The position numbers were made by a program, and so were the translations under genes. A stretch of 64,000 nt of DNA, taken from the NCBI RefSeq assembly GCF_016863095.1, contig NZ_BOOF01000023.1:80432-144431 (forward strand), read 5' to 3'. The notes below the pieces were generated by a model. The model was given only the letters and a program-made list of their open reading frames with translations. It was not told the DNA's origin and did no database searches. Position 1 is the first letter of the stretch; each line of letters begins with the position of its first letter. Below are positions 1 to 8,108 of the stretch, in pieces. Source of the stretch: Microbispora siamensis (lineage in GTDB: Bacteria; Actinomycetota; Actinomycetes; Streptosporangiales; Streptosporangiaceae).

Positions 1-2859
1 ACCAAGACCACCACCGACCCGTGGGACATCAAGACCACCTACGACTACAACGAGCTCGGTGAGCAGACCAACCGCACCGTCACCTCGGCGGGCGGGTCAT
101 CTCAGCGAGCCGTCGAGTGGACCTACTACCCCGACGGCAAGCTGAAGACCCACTCCGACAACGGCGTCCCGCTCGGCCTTGACGTGGTGCTGGCCGACAA
201 CTCCGACACCGGCCAGGTCACCACCACCGGCACCTGGACCACCGGAGGGAACACCTCGTCCTTGGTCGCCGGGCCCACCGTCGCCGGCACGTCTGGCTTC
301 ACCGGCTACGACTACGCCACCGCCCCGGCCGGCACCGGCGACGCCAGCTTCACCTGGAACCTGACCATCCCCACGGCCGGCAGCTACAAGGCGTACGTGC
401 GCTACCCCTCCGGGGCGGGCGCGACCAACGCCAAGTACACGGTCAAGTACGACGGCGGCCAGGACACCAAGACCGTCGACCAGACCGCAGACCCGGGCGA
501 GTGGGTCGAGCTGGGCACCTACACCTTCACCGAGGGCATCACCCACTCGATCACGCTGACCAACGACGCCAACGGCACCGTGACGGCCGACTCGGTCAAG
601 CTGGTCCGCGACAACAGCGGCGACACGGACAACGAGAAGAAGGACTTCGCGTACGTCTACGACGCCAACGCCAACCTGACTCAGATCAAGGACAGGACGC
701 CGACCGCGAAGATCGACACCTGGGACGTCACCTACACGGGGCTCAACCAGGTCCAGCAGATCCTCGAGAAGCTGAACGGCACGGTCAAGAACACCACCAC
801 GTACGCGTACAACGCGAACGGCGCGCCGATCACGCGGACGCACGACAAGACCGTCGCCACCTACGGCTACGACGTCCGTGACCTGGTCGAGCGGGTGTCC
901 AACGCCAAGTCGGCCACCGACCCGTCCCCGAAGGTCACCACCTACACCTACACCGCCAAGGGTGAGCGGCTGAAGGAAACCAAGGCCAACGGCAACACCG
1001 TCGACTACGACTACTTCCTCGACGGCCTGCTGCGCTACTCGGTGGAGAAGAAGCCCAACGGCACCGTGGTGGCCGAGCACACCATCGGCTACCAGGCCAA
1101 CCTCAACCGCGCCAGCGACCTGGCCAAGGTGCAGAACGCCGACAACCCCGGGGCGTACCTGGAGAATCAGTTCACCTACACCTACGACCCGCGGGATCGC
1201 ATCGCCAAGGTCACGAAGACGCCGGTCGGCGGTGGTGCGGCGGAGACCGAGACCTACCTGCACGACCCGAACTCCAACGTCTACGACCAGACCGTCCACG
1301 GTGAGCGCACCGAGTTCAGCTTCGACCGCAACCGGTTGATGACCTCGACCAGCAACGGGGCCACCGCCACCTACAACTACGACCCCTACGGCCGGCTGCG
1401 CACCATCACCGGCGGGGGAAAGACCTGGGAGAAGTACACCTACGACGGCTTCGACCAGCTGACCAAGCACGAAAAGCTCGGCGCGGACGGGACCACCTCG
1501 ACCGTCACGACCTACACCTACGACCCGCTCGACCGCACCACCAGCAAGACCGAGAAGAACGGCACCGCCGCCGCGAAGACCACCGACTACTCCTACCTCG
1601 GCATGTCCGGCGAGGTGCTGGACGAGGAAGTGGCCGGCAAACTCACCCGCTCCTTCCAGTACTCCCCCTGGGGCGAGCGCCTGTCACAGGTGAAGGTGAA
1701 GGCCGACGGCGGTGAGGAGTCGTCCTACTACGGCTACAACGCCCACACCGACGTCGAGCAGGTCACGTCCGAGACCGGTGACACCCGCGCCACCTACGGC
1801 TACACCGCTTATGGCAAGAACGACGACAAGCTGTTCACCGGCGTCGACAAGCCCGACCCGGTCGACCCCACCGCCAAGGAGGAGTACAACCCCTACCGCT
1901 TCAACGCAAAGCGGTGGGACAACTCCACCGGCATGTACGACATGGGGTTCCGCGACTACAACCCCAACCTCAACCGCTTCCTCACCCTCGACTACTACAA
2001 CAGCGCTCTCGACGACCTGACCCTCGGCACCGATCCGTGGACCGCCAACCGCTATGCCTTCACCGGCGGCAACCCCATCACCTTCATCGAACTCGACGGC
2101 CACGGCTTCTGGGATGACCTGGGCGATGCCCTCAACAAACTTGCCGACGCAACGGGTATCGGCAAGGTCGGCTCCGCTACCTCCATGCTCAGCCATGCGG
2201 CTGAAATAGCCGCCGGGATCGCGCTGTGGTTCCTCGGACAGGGGATGACCAGTGCGGGAGCTGCTGCTTGCGCCGCAGGGCTTGTGGCCGCAGGGGTCGG
2301 TGCCCTGGCGACATGCCCAGCGGGTGCCGCGCTGGCCACCGCCGGGCAGCTGACGTCGCTTGCCGGCGCGGTATCTGCTCTCGCTGGTGGCCAGGGGCTT
2401 GCCGCGGACCTGCTCGCACTCGCGAAGAGCAAGTCCGGCAGTGGCGGAAATAGCGCCGAAAATGGCACCGGAAATGGCACGCAAAACAAATCAAAGGGCC
2501 GACTCGCACAGGAGAGCGGGGACGAATACGAAAGGTTCCTGTGGGAGAAATATGGTCGCGAGGGAGGCTTCAAGGAAGGTAAGCGCCAATTCGACGGGAA
2601 GCGAATAGAAGATGGCGTCGAGACGTGGTATGAAGCGAAGTCAGGAAACTTCTGGGAAGAACTTCTGAAGGATCCCAGAAAGATGGAATCCTTCAAGGGG
2701 AAGATGGGCGAATCCCTCAAGATCGCCACCGAGAAGGGGCACAAATTTGAGATCATCTCGGAGAAGCCCATTCCTGAGGCGATCAGGAAGTGGCTCGAGA
2801 AGAAGGGGATCCCATACCGAGTGGAGCCGCGAACGCCTCCCAAAGCGGGCGGCAAGTAA
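1..2859 (+). CDS. RHS/YD-repeat polymorphic toxin, 5'-truncated by the window edge
   Basis: The frame is open from base 1, so the true start lies upstream. Visible parts in order: YD repeats (bases 1-150), a beta-sandwich insert like the golvesin C-terminal domain (about 184-640), a long run of YD repeats (about 640-1880), then the RHS core-closing block with the NRYAF and NPI motifs (about 1880-2110). A hydrophobic Ala/Gly-rich linker follows (2160-2430), then a charged tip (2490-2859). The tip has Asp (2593) followed by an E-A-K triplet (2632-2640), the layout of a PD-(D/E)xK nuclease. RHS proteins form a shell around a C-terminal toxin that is cut off and delivered to rival cells. The tip is visibly richer in A and T than the rest, as expected for an exchanged toxin module. 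Nuclease activity is inferred from the motif only. Confidence 0.9.
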   Translation, partial: TKTTTDPWDIKTTYDYNELGEQTNRTVTSAGGSSQRAVEWTYYPDGKLKTHSDNGVPLGLDVVLADNSDTGQVTTTGTWTTGGNTSSLVAGPTVAGTSGFTGYDYATAPAGTGDASFTWNLTIPTAGSYKAYVRYPSGAGATNAKYTVKYDGGQDTKTVDQTADPGEWVELGTYTFTEGITHSITLTNDANGTVTADSVKLVRDNSGDTDNEKKDFAYVYDANANLTQIKDRTPTAKIDTWDVTYTGLNQVQQILEKLNGTVKNTTTYAYNANGAPITRTHDKTVATYGYDVRDLVERVSNAKSATDPSPKVTTYTYTAKGERLKETKANGNTVDYDYFLDGLLRYSVEKKPNGTVVAEHTIGYQANLNRASDLAKVQNADNPGAYLENQFTYTYDPRDRIAKVTKTPVGGGAAETETYLHDPNSNVYDQTVHGERTEFSFDRNRLMTSTSNGATATYNYDPYGRLRTITGGGKTWEKYTYDGFDQLTKHEKLGADGTTSTVTTYTYDPLDRTTSKTEKNGTAAAKTTDYSYLGMSGEVLDEEVAGKLTRSFQYSPWGERLSQVKVKADGGEESSYYGYNAHTDVEQVTSETGDTRATYGYTAYGKNDDKLFTGVDKPDPVDPTAKEEYNPYRFNAKRWDNSTGMYDMGFRDYNPNLNRFLTLDYYNSALDDLTLGTDPWTANRYAFTGGNPITFIELDGHGFWDDLGDALNKLADATGIGKVGSATSMLSHAAEIAAGIALWFLGQGMTSAGAAACAAGLVAAGVGALATCPAGAALATAGQLTSLAGAVSALAGGQGLAADLLALAKSKSGSGGNSAENGTGNGTQNKSKGRLAQESGDEYERFLWEKYGREGGFKEGKRQFDGKRIEDGVETWYEAKSGNFWEELLKDPRKMESFKGKMGESLKIATEKGHKFEIISEKPIPEAIRKWLEKKGIPYRVEPRTPPKAGGK

Positions 2860-2883
2860 CTAGTTCGGTCGACCAGTGAAGCC

Positions 2884-2918
2884 GGTAGCCCTTCACCTGA
2901 CCTCGGTGGAGGGCTACC
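2884..2918. repeat. Hairpin between toxin and immunity genes
   Basis: An inverted repeat with 14-bp arms (2884-2897 and 2905-2918), one G-T wobble pair and a 7-base loop. It begins 25 bases after the toxin stop codon. No T-run follows, so it may attenuate rather than end transcription, or stabilise the downstream immunity message. Confidence 0.6.
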
Positions 2919-2952
2919 TCTCCTTGATCTCCATCACGCACAAAGGAATGAC

Positions 2953-3375
2953 ATGAGTCGGGATGTAATGATAAGTTTCAACTTCGCCGCACCCCTCGAC
3001 TTCGAGACGGTCATCGACCGTCTCGCCCTTTCCGGGTGGACTTTTCTACGAGATGGCGCCGTATGGTACATGGTGGACGACTTCGAGTGGAAGGACGCGC
3101 CGCCCGGCCACATGGATGCGGTGATGCGGGAAATGCGGATGTCCTATGAAGCGGGAGAGGTCGTGGCCATATCGGCGACGATCCCCGGCGAGGAGTACTC
3201 GGGGAATCTCATGTTCCACACCGACAGAAAATCCGTCTCCTTTGCCCCCCTGCTGGATTACCGGCTCATTCCTGCCGCCCCTCAATGGGTCGATCTGAGC
3301 TGGTACATTGAAAAACTCGTTTCCTCGCTCCATGATTTCCCGATGGTTGGTATCACTACAAGTGATGAGCTCTGA
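2953..3375 (+). CDS. Probable immunity protein for the RHS toxin
   Basis: A 140-residue soluble, acidic protein with no signal peptide or membrane segment. The start is ATG with AAAGGA six bases upstream. No family was recognised. The assignment rests on position: it lies 93 bases downstream of an RHS toxin tip on the same strand, where cognate immunity genes are normally found, and it shares the tip's lower GC content. Aromatic residues are frequent (W-F-L, V-W-Y, W-K-D, Q-W-V-D-L-S-W-Y), consistent with a compact binding protein. An unrelated orphan protein cannot be excluded. Confidence 0.65.
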   Translation: MSRDVMISFNFAAPLDFETVIDRLALSGWTFLRDGAVWYMVDDFEWKDAPPGHMDAVMREMRMSYEAGEVVAISATIPGEEYSGNLMFHTDRKSVSFAPLLDYRLIPAAPQWVDLSWYIEKLVSSLHDFPMVGITTSDEL

Positions 3376-3474
3376 TTCGGCGCCCGTGCGGATCCGAATG
3401 TCGCGAGGCGGGGGAAGGGTGCTTTCGCCAAGGCTTCCCCGAATCTGACTCGGCAGACGATTCCCCACGCGGAT

Positions 3475-3506
3475 GACCGTGCATGCCGTTCTCCCGCACA
3501 CGGCTT
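3475..3506 (-). ncRNA. Group II intron domain V-like relic
   Basis: Read on the minus strand, the 32 bases start AAGCCGTGTGCGGGAGAA and end GCATGCACGGTC. This recalls domain V of bacterial group II introns: an AGC triad, a lower stem GCCGTG/CACGGT, a two-base bulge on the 3' side and a short capped upper stem. One upper-stem pair is broken. No reverse transcriptase gene is present, so it would be a 3' scrap. Identification is by eye only. Confidence 0.4.
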
Positions 3507-3560
3507 ACCGACGTTCTTCGCCGGCGGCGTTCGGTCCCTTGCGGGGAACTGAATAAACGT

Positions 3561-3598
3561 CCTATGCCGTACCCGCTCAGCTGCGGGTACGGCATAGG
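3561..3598. terminator. Perfect 16-bp palindrome, possible bidirectional terminator
   Basis: The arms CCTATGCCGTACCCGC (3561-3576) and GCGGGTACGGCATAGG (3583-3598) match exactly around a 6-base loop. It lies between two convergent genes, the immunity gene and fumarase, where a two-way terminator is expected. It has no flanking T-run and sits between a possible intron relic and an rhs relic, so it could instead be the end of a lost element. Confidence 0.5.
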
Positions 3599-3628
3599 GA
3601 CGCGCGTGGCCGCGCCCGACAAGAGGGC

Positions 3629-3723
3629 GACGAGCGTGGCGAGCAGGTCACGGGACCGTCACCAGCGCCGGTGGCTCCTCTCAGCCGGTCATCGAATGGA
3701 CCGACTGCCCACGACGGCAAGCT
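3629..3723 (+). pseudogene. rhs gene fragment, frameshifted
   Basis: The stretch aligns with the start of the window (bases about 52-141). Its translation reads D-E-R-G-E-Q, then after a frameshift T-V-T-S-A-G-G-S-S-Q-P-V-I-E-W-T-D-C-P, then after one extra base D-G-K-L. The intact RHS gene has N-E-L-G-E-Q...T-V-T-S-A-G-G-S-S-Q-R-A-V-E-W-T-Y-Y-P-D-G-K-L. At least two frameshifts and no open flanks make this a dead remnant of a second rhs copy. Confidence 0.8.
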
Positions 3724-3766
3724 CGGCGCCCAGGGCGTCTACCCGCGTGCGGATGCCCGTGCCTGG

Positions 3767-5440
3767 CTACCTGGGGCTTCGCGTGGGGATGCCCACGAAC
3801 GTGGCCCCACCCTCCTGTTGCCGCGGGTCGAAGAAGTCGTTGCCCTTGTCGTCGACCACGATGAAGGCCGGGAAGTCCACGACCTCGATCTTCCAGACCG
3901 CCTCCATGCCCAGCTCCGGATATTCCAGGACCTCGACCTTCTTGATGCAGTCCTGGGCCAGCCGGGCGGCGGGACCGCCGATCGAGCCGAGGTAGAAGCC
4001 GCCGTACTTCTGGCACGCCTCGGTGACCTGCTTCGACCGGTTGCCCTTGGCCAGCATCACCATCGAGCCGCCCGCCGCCTGGAAGCGCTCGACGTACGAG
4101 TCCATCCGCCCGGCGGTGGTGGGGCCGAAGGAGCCGGACGCGTAGCCCTCGGGGGTCTTGGCCGGGCCGGCGTAGTAGACGGCGTGGTCCTTCATGTACT
4201 GCGGCATGTCCTCGCCGGCGTCGAGCCGCTCGGCGATCTTCGCGTGGGCGATGTCGCGGGCCACGACGAGGGGGCCGGTGAGCGACAGCCGGGTCTTGAC
4301 CGGATACCTGCTCAGCTCGGCGAGGATCTCCGGCATCGGGCGGTTGAGGTCGACGCTGACCACGTCGCCGCCGAGGTGCTCGTCGGTGGTGTCGGGCAGG
4401 AAGCGGGCGGGGTCGGTTTCCAGCTGCTCCAGGAAGACGCCCTCCGGGGTGATCTTCGCCAGCGCCTGCCGGTCCGCGCTGCAGCTCACCGCGATGGCGA
4501 CCGGGCAGGACGCGCCGTGCCTGGGCAGCCGGATGACCCGCACGTCGTGGCAGAAGTACTTGCCGCCGAACTGCGCGCCGATGCCCAGCTTCTGGGTCAG
4601 CTCGAAGACCTTCTTCTCCATCTCCAGGTCGCGGAAGCCGTGCCCGCTCGGCGAGCCCTCGGTGGGGATGGAGTCGAGGTAGCGGGCCGAGGCGTACTTC
4701 GCGGTCTTCAGGGCGTACTCCGCGCTGGTGCCGCCCACGACGATCGCCAGGTGGTACGGCGGGCAGGCGGCGGTGCCGAGCGAGCGGATCTTCTCCTCGA
4801 GGAAGGCGAGCATCCGCTTCTCGTTGAGGACCGCCTTGGTCTCCTGGTAGAGGAACGATTTGTTGGCCGAGCCGCCGCCCTTGGCCATGAACAGGAACTT
4901 GTACTCGTCCGGGTGGCCGTTCGGGTCCTCGGCGTACAGCTCGATCTGCGCCGGCAGGTTGGAGCCGGTGTTCTTCTCGTCCCACATCGTCAGCGGCGCC
5001 ATCTGCGAGTAGCGCAGGTTGAGCCTCGTGTAGGCGTCGTACACGCCCCGGCTGAGGTGCTCGGCGTCGCGCCCGTCGGTCAGCACGTGCCGGCCGCGCT
5101 TGCCCATGACGATCGCGGTGCCGGTGTCCTGGCACATCGGCAGCACGCCGCCGGCCGAGATGCTCGCGTTCTTGAGCAGGTCGAGGGCGACGAAGCGGTC
5201 GTTCCCGCTCGACTCGGGGTCATCGACGATCTTGCGGAGCTGGGCCAGGTGGGACGACCGCAGATAGTGCGAGATGTCGTGGATCGCGGTCTCGGTGAGC
5301 AGCCGCAGGGCCTCCGGCTCGACCTCCAGGAACCTGCGCCCGGCCGCCTCGGTGACCCGCACCCCCTCGGTGGTGATCAGGCGGTACTCCGTCTCGTCCG
5401 GTCCAAGCGGGAGCAGGTCGGTGTAGTCGAACTCCGGCAT
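3767..5440 (-). CDS. Class I (iron-sulfur) fumarate hydratase
   Basis: A 557-residue protein of the FumA/FumB type, which interconverts fumarate and malate with a [4Fe-4S] cluster. Supporting motifs are CQDTGTA near residue 130, the GGSANKSFL block, a conserved Cys in AACPPYH and the C-terminal GPTTAGRMD and SIGGPAA blocks. The length fits the two-domain single-chain class. The ATG at 5440 is chosen over upstream alternatives because GAGGAACCGAGG precedes it and the family N-terminus ([12 protein letters not shown]) begins there. Oxygen-sensitive class I enzymes coexist with or replace FumC in actinomycetes; no FumC is in the window. Confidence 0.95.
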   Translation of the reverse strand: MPEFDYTDLLPLGPDETEYRLITTEGVRVTEAAGRRFLEVEPEALRLLTETAIHDISHYLRSSHLAQLRKIVDDPESSGNDRFVALDLLKNASISAGGVLPMCQDTGTAIVMGKRGRHVLTDGRDAEHLSRGVYDAYTRLNLRYSQMAPLTMWDEKNTGSNLPAQIELYAEDPNGHPDEYKFLFMAKGGGSANKSFLYQETKAVLNEKRMLAFLEEKIRSLGTAACPPYHLAIVVGGTSAEYALKTAKYASARYLDSIPTEGSPSGHGFRDLEMEKKVFELTQKLGIGAQFGGKYFCHDVRVIRLPRHGASCPVAIAVSCSADRQALAKITPEGVFLEQLETDPARFLPDTTDEHLGGDVVSVDLNRPMPEILAELSRYPVKTRLSLTGPLVVARDIAHAKIAERLDAGEDMPQYMKDHAVYYAGPAKTPEGYASGSFGPTTAGRMDSYVERFQAAGGSMVMLAKGNRSKQVTEACQKYGGFYLGSIGGPAARLAQDCIKKVEVLEYPELGMEAVWKIEVVDFPAFIVVDDKGNDFFDPRQQEGGATFVGIPTRSPR

Positions 5441-5596
5441 CGTCCTCGGTTCCTCGTGGTCTGCCTGGTCGGGCGCGCCCGCCGCGCGGACCGCCCATGG
5501 TCTTTGCACAGCGTACGGCGCACGGGCCGTGGTCATCATGCCGGGCTATGAGTAGCTTTTGAATAACTTCACACTGAATATTCGGCTACAAAGCGG

Positions 5597-5645
5597 GATA
5601 ATTAAGACATAGAGCACAGGGGGGAGGGGTCATGAACGCCGAAGT
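5597..5645 (+). promoter_or_regulatory. Promoter-like AT-rich stretch and strong RBS before the small membrane gene
   Basis: In an unusually AT-rich island, GATAAT (5597-5602) resembles a -10 box. Only a weak -35 (CTGAAT, 5574-5579) sits 17 bases upstream. A purine-rich GGGGGGAGGGG ribosome site precedes the ATG at 5632. Confidence 0.45.
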
Positions 5646-5847
5646 ATGGGTCATGGTCATCTTCGCGATCGGCATTCTCGTGGCCCTGGCGGTGTCGCTG
5701 CTCACGCTCGTGCTGCGGCAGGTCAAGGACGGCGACATCAGCTGGTGGTCCCCTCCCGGGGCGCGAGCGGTGCCGCGCGACGAGCCGCGAAGGACCGAAC
5801 AGGCCGACGAGGTGAGGGCGAGCGGAGCCCGAGGGCGATCCCGCTGA
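5632..5847 (+). CDS. Small single-span membrane protein
   Basis: A 71-residue product with one clear transmembrane helix (residues about 5-28), then a short Arg-rich cytoplasmic tail containing DISWWSPPGA. The evidence is the strong ribosome site, the AT-rich upstream region and the well-formed helix. Its last 110 bases overlap the 3' end of the opposing EamA gene, so the tail may be shaped by that gene. No family recognised. Confidence 0.55.
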   Translation: MNAEVWVMVIFAIGILVALAVSLLTLVLRQVKDGDISWWSPPGARAVPRDEPRRTEQADEVRASGARGRSR

Positions 5848-6664
5848 TCACGAGGGCCGCGCCCGCCAGGTCGGCCGCGGAGGGGACGGCGATCCCGAGA
5901 AGGGCGGCCGTGGCGAGCGCGCCGACGGGGATCATCCCGGCGAACAGCCCGGCCCGGTCCGCGCCCAGGCGGGGCAGCGAGCGATACCACAGGAAGAACG
6001 CCACGGTCGTCACCACTAGGGCGAGGTAGGCGAGGCCGGCCGCCTCCGCGCCGGTCGGCACGCGCAGCACGTGACGGCCGTCCAGGGCGACGCCGACGAC
6101 CAGCAGGAACGGCACCGCCAGCGCGGACGTCCAGGCCGACAGCCTGAGGGGGCCGATCAGCGGCAGCAGCGGCAGGGCCAGCAGCGAGAAGCAGAGCTCG
6201 CAGACCAGGGCGCCCAGCGACCACAGCAGCCCGGTCAGGTTCCCGCTGCCGGCGCCGGTCGCCAGCGAGGCTCCGGCGACCACCACCAGACCCGCGGCCA
6301 CGACGCGCGGGGACGGCCGGGCGCCCGTGAAGATCGGGCCCACGAGGGCGAGCGCCAGCGGCACCGTGCCGAGGACGATGCCGGGCAGCGCGGGCCCGGC
6401 CGCGCGGGTCGCCTCGACCACGCAGACGTTGAACAGCACGAGCCCCGTCAGCGACAGCGCGGCGAGCAGCGTCCATTGGCGCGGCCGGAGCCGCACCAAG
6501 CCGAGCCCGCGCCCCCGGGCGACGGCGAGCAGGATCACGGCGGCGAGGGCGTAGCGGAGCGCCTGACCCCCGTAGACCGGATAGTCGGCGATAACGCCGG
6601 AGACCGCGGCCAACGTCCCCACGAGGAACATCGCACCCGCCGCTCCGGTCACATGTGTGTTCAT
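5738..6664 (-). CDS. EamA/DMT-family transporter
   Basis: A 308-residue, ten-helix protein with two internally similar five-helix halves, typical of RhaT/EamA drug-metabolite exporters of the inner membrane. Substrates of this family include amino acids and metabolites; none can be named here. It is divergent from the MocR regulator, 67 bases away, which is the usual arrangement for a MocR target. A -10-like TAGCAT (minus strand, 6678-6673) lies 8 bases before the ATG, suggesting a leaderless message. Confidence 0.9.
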   Translation of the reverse strand: MNTHVTGAAGAMFLVGTLAAVSGVIADYPVYGGQALRYALAAVILLAVARGRGLGLVRLRPRQWTLLAALSLTGLVLFNVCVVEATRAAGPALPGIVLGTVPLALALVGPIFTGARPSPRVVAAGLVVVAGASLATGAGSGNLTGLLWSLGALVCELCFSLLALPLLPLIGPLRLSAWTSALAVPFLLVVGVALDGRHVLRVPTGAEAAGLAYLALVVTTVAFFLWYRSLPRLGADRAGLFAGMIPVGALATAALLGIAVPSAADLAGAALVISGIALGLRSPSPRRPVRSFAARRAAPLAPREGTTS

Positions 6665-6672
6665 GTCAGGTG

Positions 6673-6731
6673 ATGCTAGGGACGGCTTGGTCCTGGTCCA
6701 TGGTCCAATCGAGGCGCGTTAGAGTGGACCA
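6673..6731. promoter_or_regulatory. Shared promoter/operator of the EamA and MocR genes
   Basis: Three direct copies of TGGTCC (6688-6693, 6694-6699, 6701-6706) and one inverted copy, TGGACCA (6725-6731), occupy the short divergent gap. TAGAGT (6720-6725), 6 bases before the MocR ATG, and TAGCAT on the other strand are likely -10 boxes. MocR proteins often bind direct repeats in such gaps, so this is the probable operator. Confidence 0.6.
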
Positions 6732-8108
6732 ATGGCCGATCTTCATCTCGTGGTCGACAGGGCCGCGGGCGGGCTCGCCGGGCAGATCGCCCGCGAGATG
6801 CGGAACGCCGTCCGGTCCGGGCGGCTCGTCCCGGGCGCCCGCCTGCCCGCCACCCGCGACCTCGCCCGCGATCTCGGCCTGTCGCGCGGCGTCGTCGTCG
6901 AGGCGTACGAGCAACTCGTGGCGGAGGGACTCCTCGAATCCAGGACCGGCGCCGGCACCCGGGTCGCGGCGGGGGCCGGGCGGCACGCCTCCGCCGAGCA
7001 GATCCCGGACGAGCCGCACTGCTGGCCCCACTACGGTCACCGGCCCACCTCACCCGACCTCGGCGCCTTCCCCCGGCAGGCCTGGCTCGCCGCCGTCCGG
7101 CACGTCCTGGCCACACTGCCCAACGACGCGCTCGACTACGGCGACCCGGGCGGGGTGCCGGCCCTGCGCCGCGAACTCGCCGCGTACCTCGGCAGGGTGC
7201 GCGCGGCGGACGCGCCGGCGGAGCTCGTCATGATCGTGACCGGGGTGGCCCAGGGGCTCAGCCTCGTCGTCCAGGCCCTGGTGCGGGACCGGGGCCGCAG
7301 GGTCGTCCTGGCCGTCGAGGACCCGACGAGCGCACGTCAGATACCGCTGCTCCGCAGGGCCGGGGCGGACACCGTCCCCGTGCCCGTCGACCGGGAGGGG
7401 ATCGTCGTCGGTGCCCTGCCCGGCGACGCCGACGCCGTGCTGGTGACCCCGGCGCACCAGTACCCGACCGGCGTCGTCCTGTCCCCGGCCCGCCGCGCCG
7501 CGCTGGTCGAGTGGGCGGCCCGCACGGGCGCCCTCGTGCTCGAGGACGACTACGACGCCGAGTTCCGCTTCGACTGCGACCCGGTCGGGTGCCTGCAGGG
7601 CCTCGCCCCCGACCGGGTCGTGCTCGCGGGCAGCGTGAGCAAGTCCCTCGTTCCGGGGCTGCGTCTCGGCTGGATCGCGGCGCCGCCGCGCGTCGCCCGT
7701 GCCGTACGGACCGCGCGCGGGGAACTCGACCTCGGCTCGCCGGTCATCGACCAGTACGCGCTCGCCCATCTCATCGCCGCGGGGGCGTATGACCGTCACC
7801 TGCGCCGGATGCGCCGGGAGTACCGGCGGCGCAGGGACGCCCTCGTCGGCGCTCTGGCCGAGCACCTGCCCTGGATCACCGTGCGCGGCATCTCGGCGGG
7901 ACTGCACCTCTACGCGGAGACGGACGACGGGGGCGACCCGTCGGGCCTGGCCGAGGCCGCCCGCGCCGCCGGCCTGTCCGCGGAGGCCGTGACGCCGGCT
8001 CACGGTCCGCCGGGTCTGGTGATCGGCTTCGCCCGCCTGCCCGCCCACCGCGTCACCGAGGCCGTACGCGCCCTGGCGGGGAACGTCGGGAGGGACGTCA
8101 GGGGGTGA
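6732..8108 (+). CDS. MocR-type GntR regulator with aminotransferase domain
   Basis: A 458-residue fusion of an N-terminal GntR winged helix (residues about 12-75, with RLPATRDLARDLGLSRG) and a fold-type I aminotransferase-like domain. The PLP-binding lysine lies in SVSKSLVPGLRLGW, and the cofactor aspartate region is EDDYDAEF. MocR proteins sense PLP or amino compounds and control a neighbouring gene, here most likely the divergent EamA exporter. With TAGAGT 6 bases upstream and no Shine-Dalgarno sequence, translation is probably leaderless. The 3' end overlaps the convergent MFS gene by 11 bases. Confidence 0.93.
   Translation: MADLHLVVDRAAGGLAGQIAREMRNAVRSGRLVPGARLPATRDLARDLGLSRGVVVEAYEQLVAEGLLESRTGAGTRVAAGAGRHASAEQIPDEPHCWPHYGHRPTSPDLGAFPRQAWLAAVRHVLATLPNDALDYGDPGGVPALRRELAAYLGRVRAADAPAELVMIVTGVAQGLSLVVQALVRDRGRRVVLAVEDPTSARQIPLLRRAGADTVPVPVDREGIVVGALPGDADAVLVTPAHQYPTGVVLSPARRAALVEWAARTGALVLEDDYDAEFRFDCDPVGCLQGLAPDRVVLAGSVSKSLVPGLRLGWIAAPPRVARAVRTARGELDLGSPVIDQYALAHLIAAGAYDRHLRRMRREYRRRRDALVGALAEHLPWITVRGISAGLHLYAETDDGGDPSGLAEAARAAGLSAEAVTPAHGPPGLVIGFARLPAHRVTEAVRALAGNVGRDVRG

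Larger units (their letters stand above)
3376..3766. other. Gene-free region with element remnants
   Basis: No credible intact gene lies between the immunity gene and fumarase. The stretch holds a group II intron domain V-like sequence on the minus strand (3475-3506), a perfect palindrome (3561-3598) and a decayed rhs fragment (3629-3723), described separately. Confidence 0.7.

Noticed and set aside
97..1470. Long minus-strand open frame opposite the RHS gene
   Set aside because: Low-complexity Val/Gly/Leu translation typical of GC-rich antisense frames; the plus-strand YD repeats are clearly the coding sequence.
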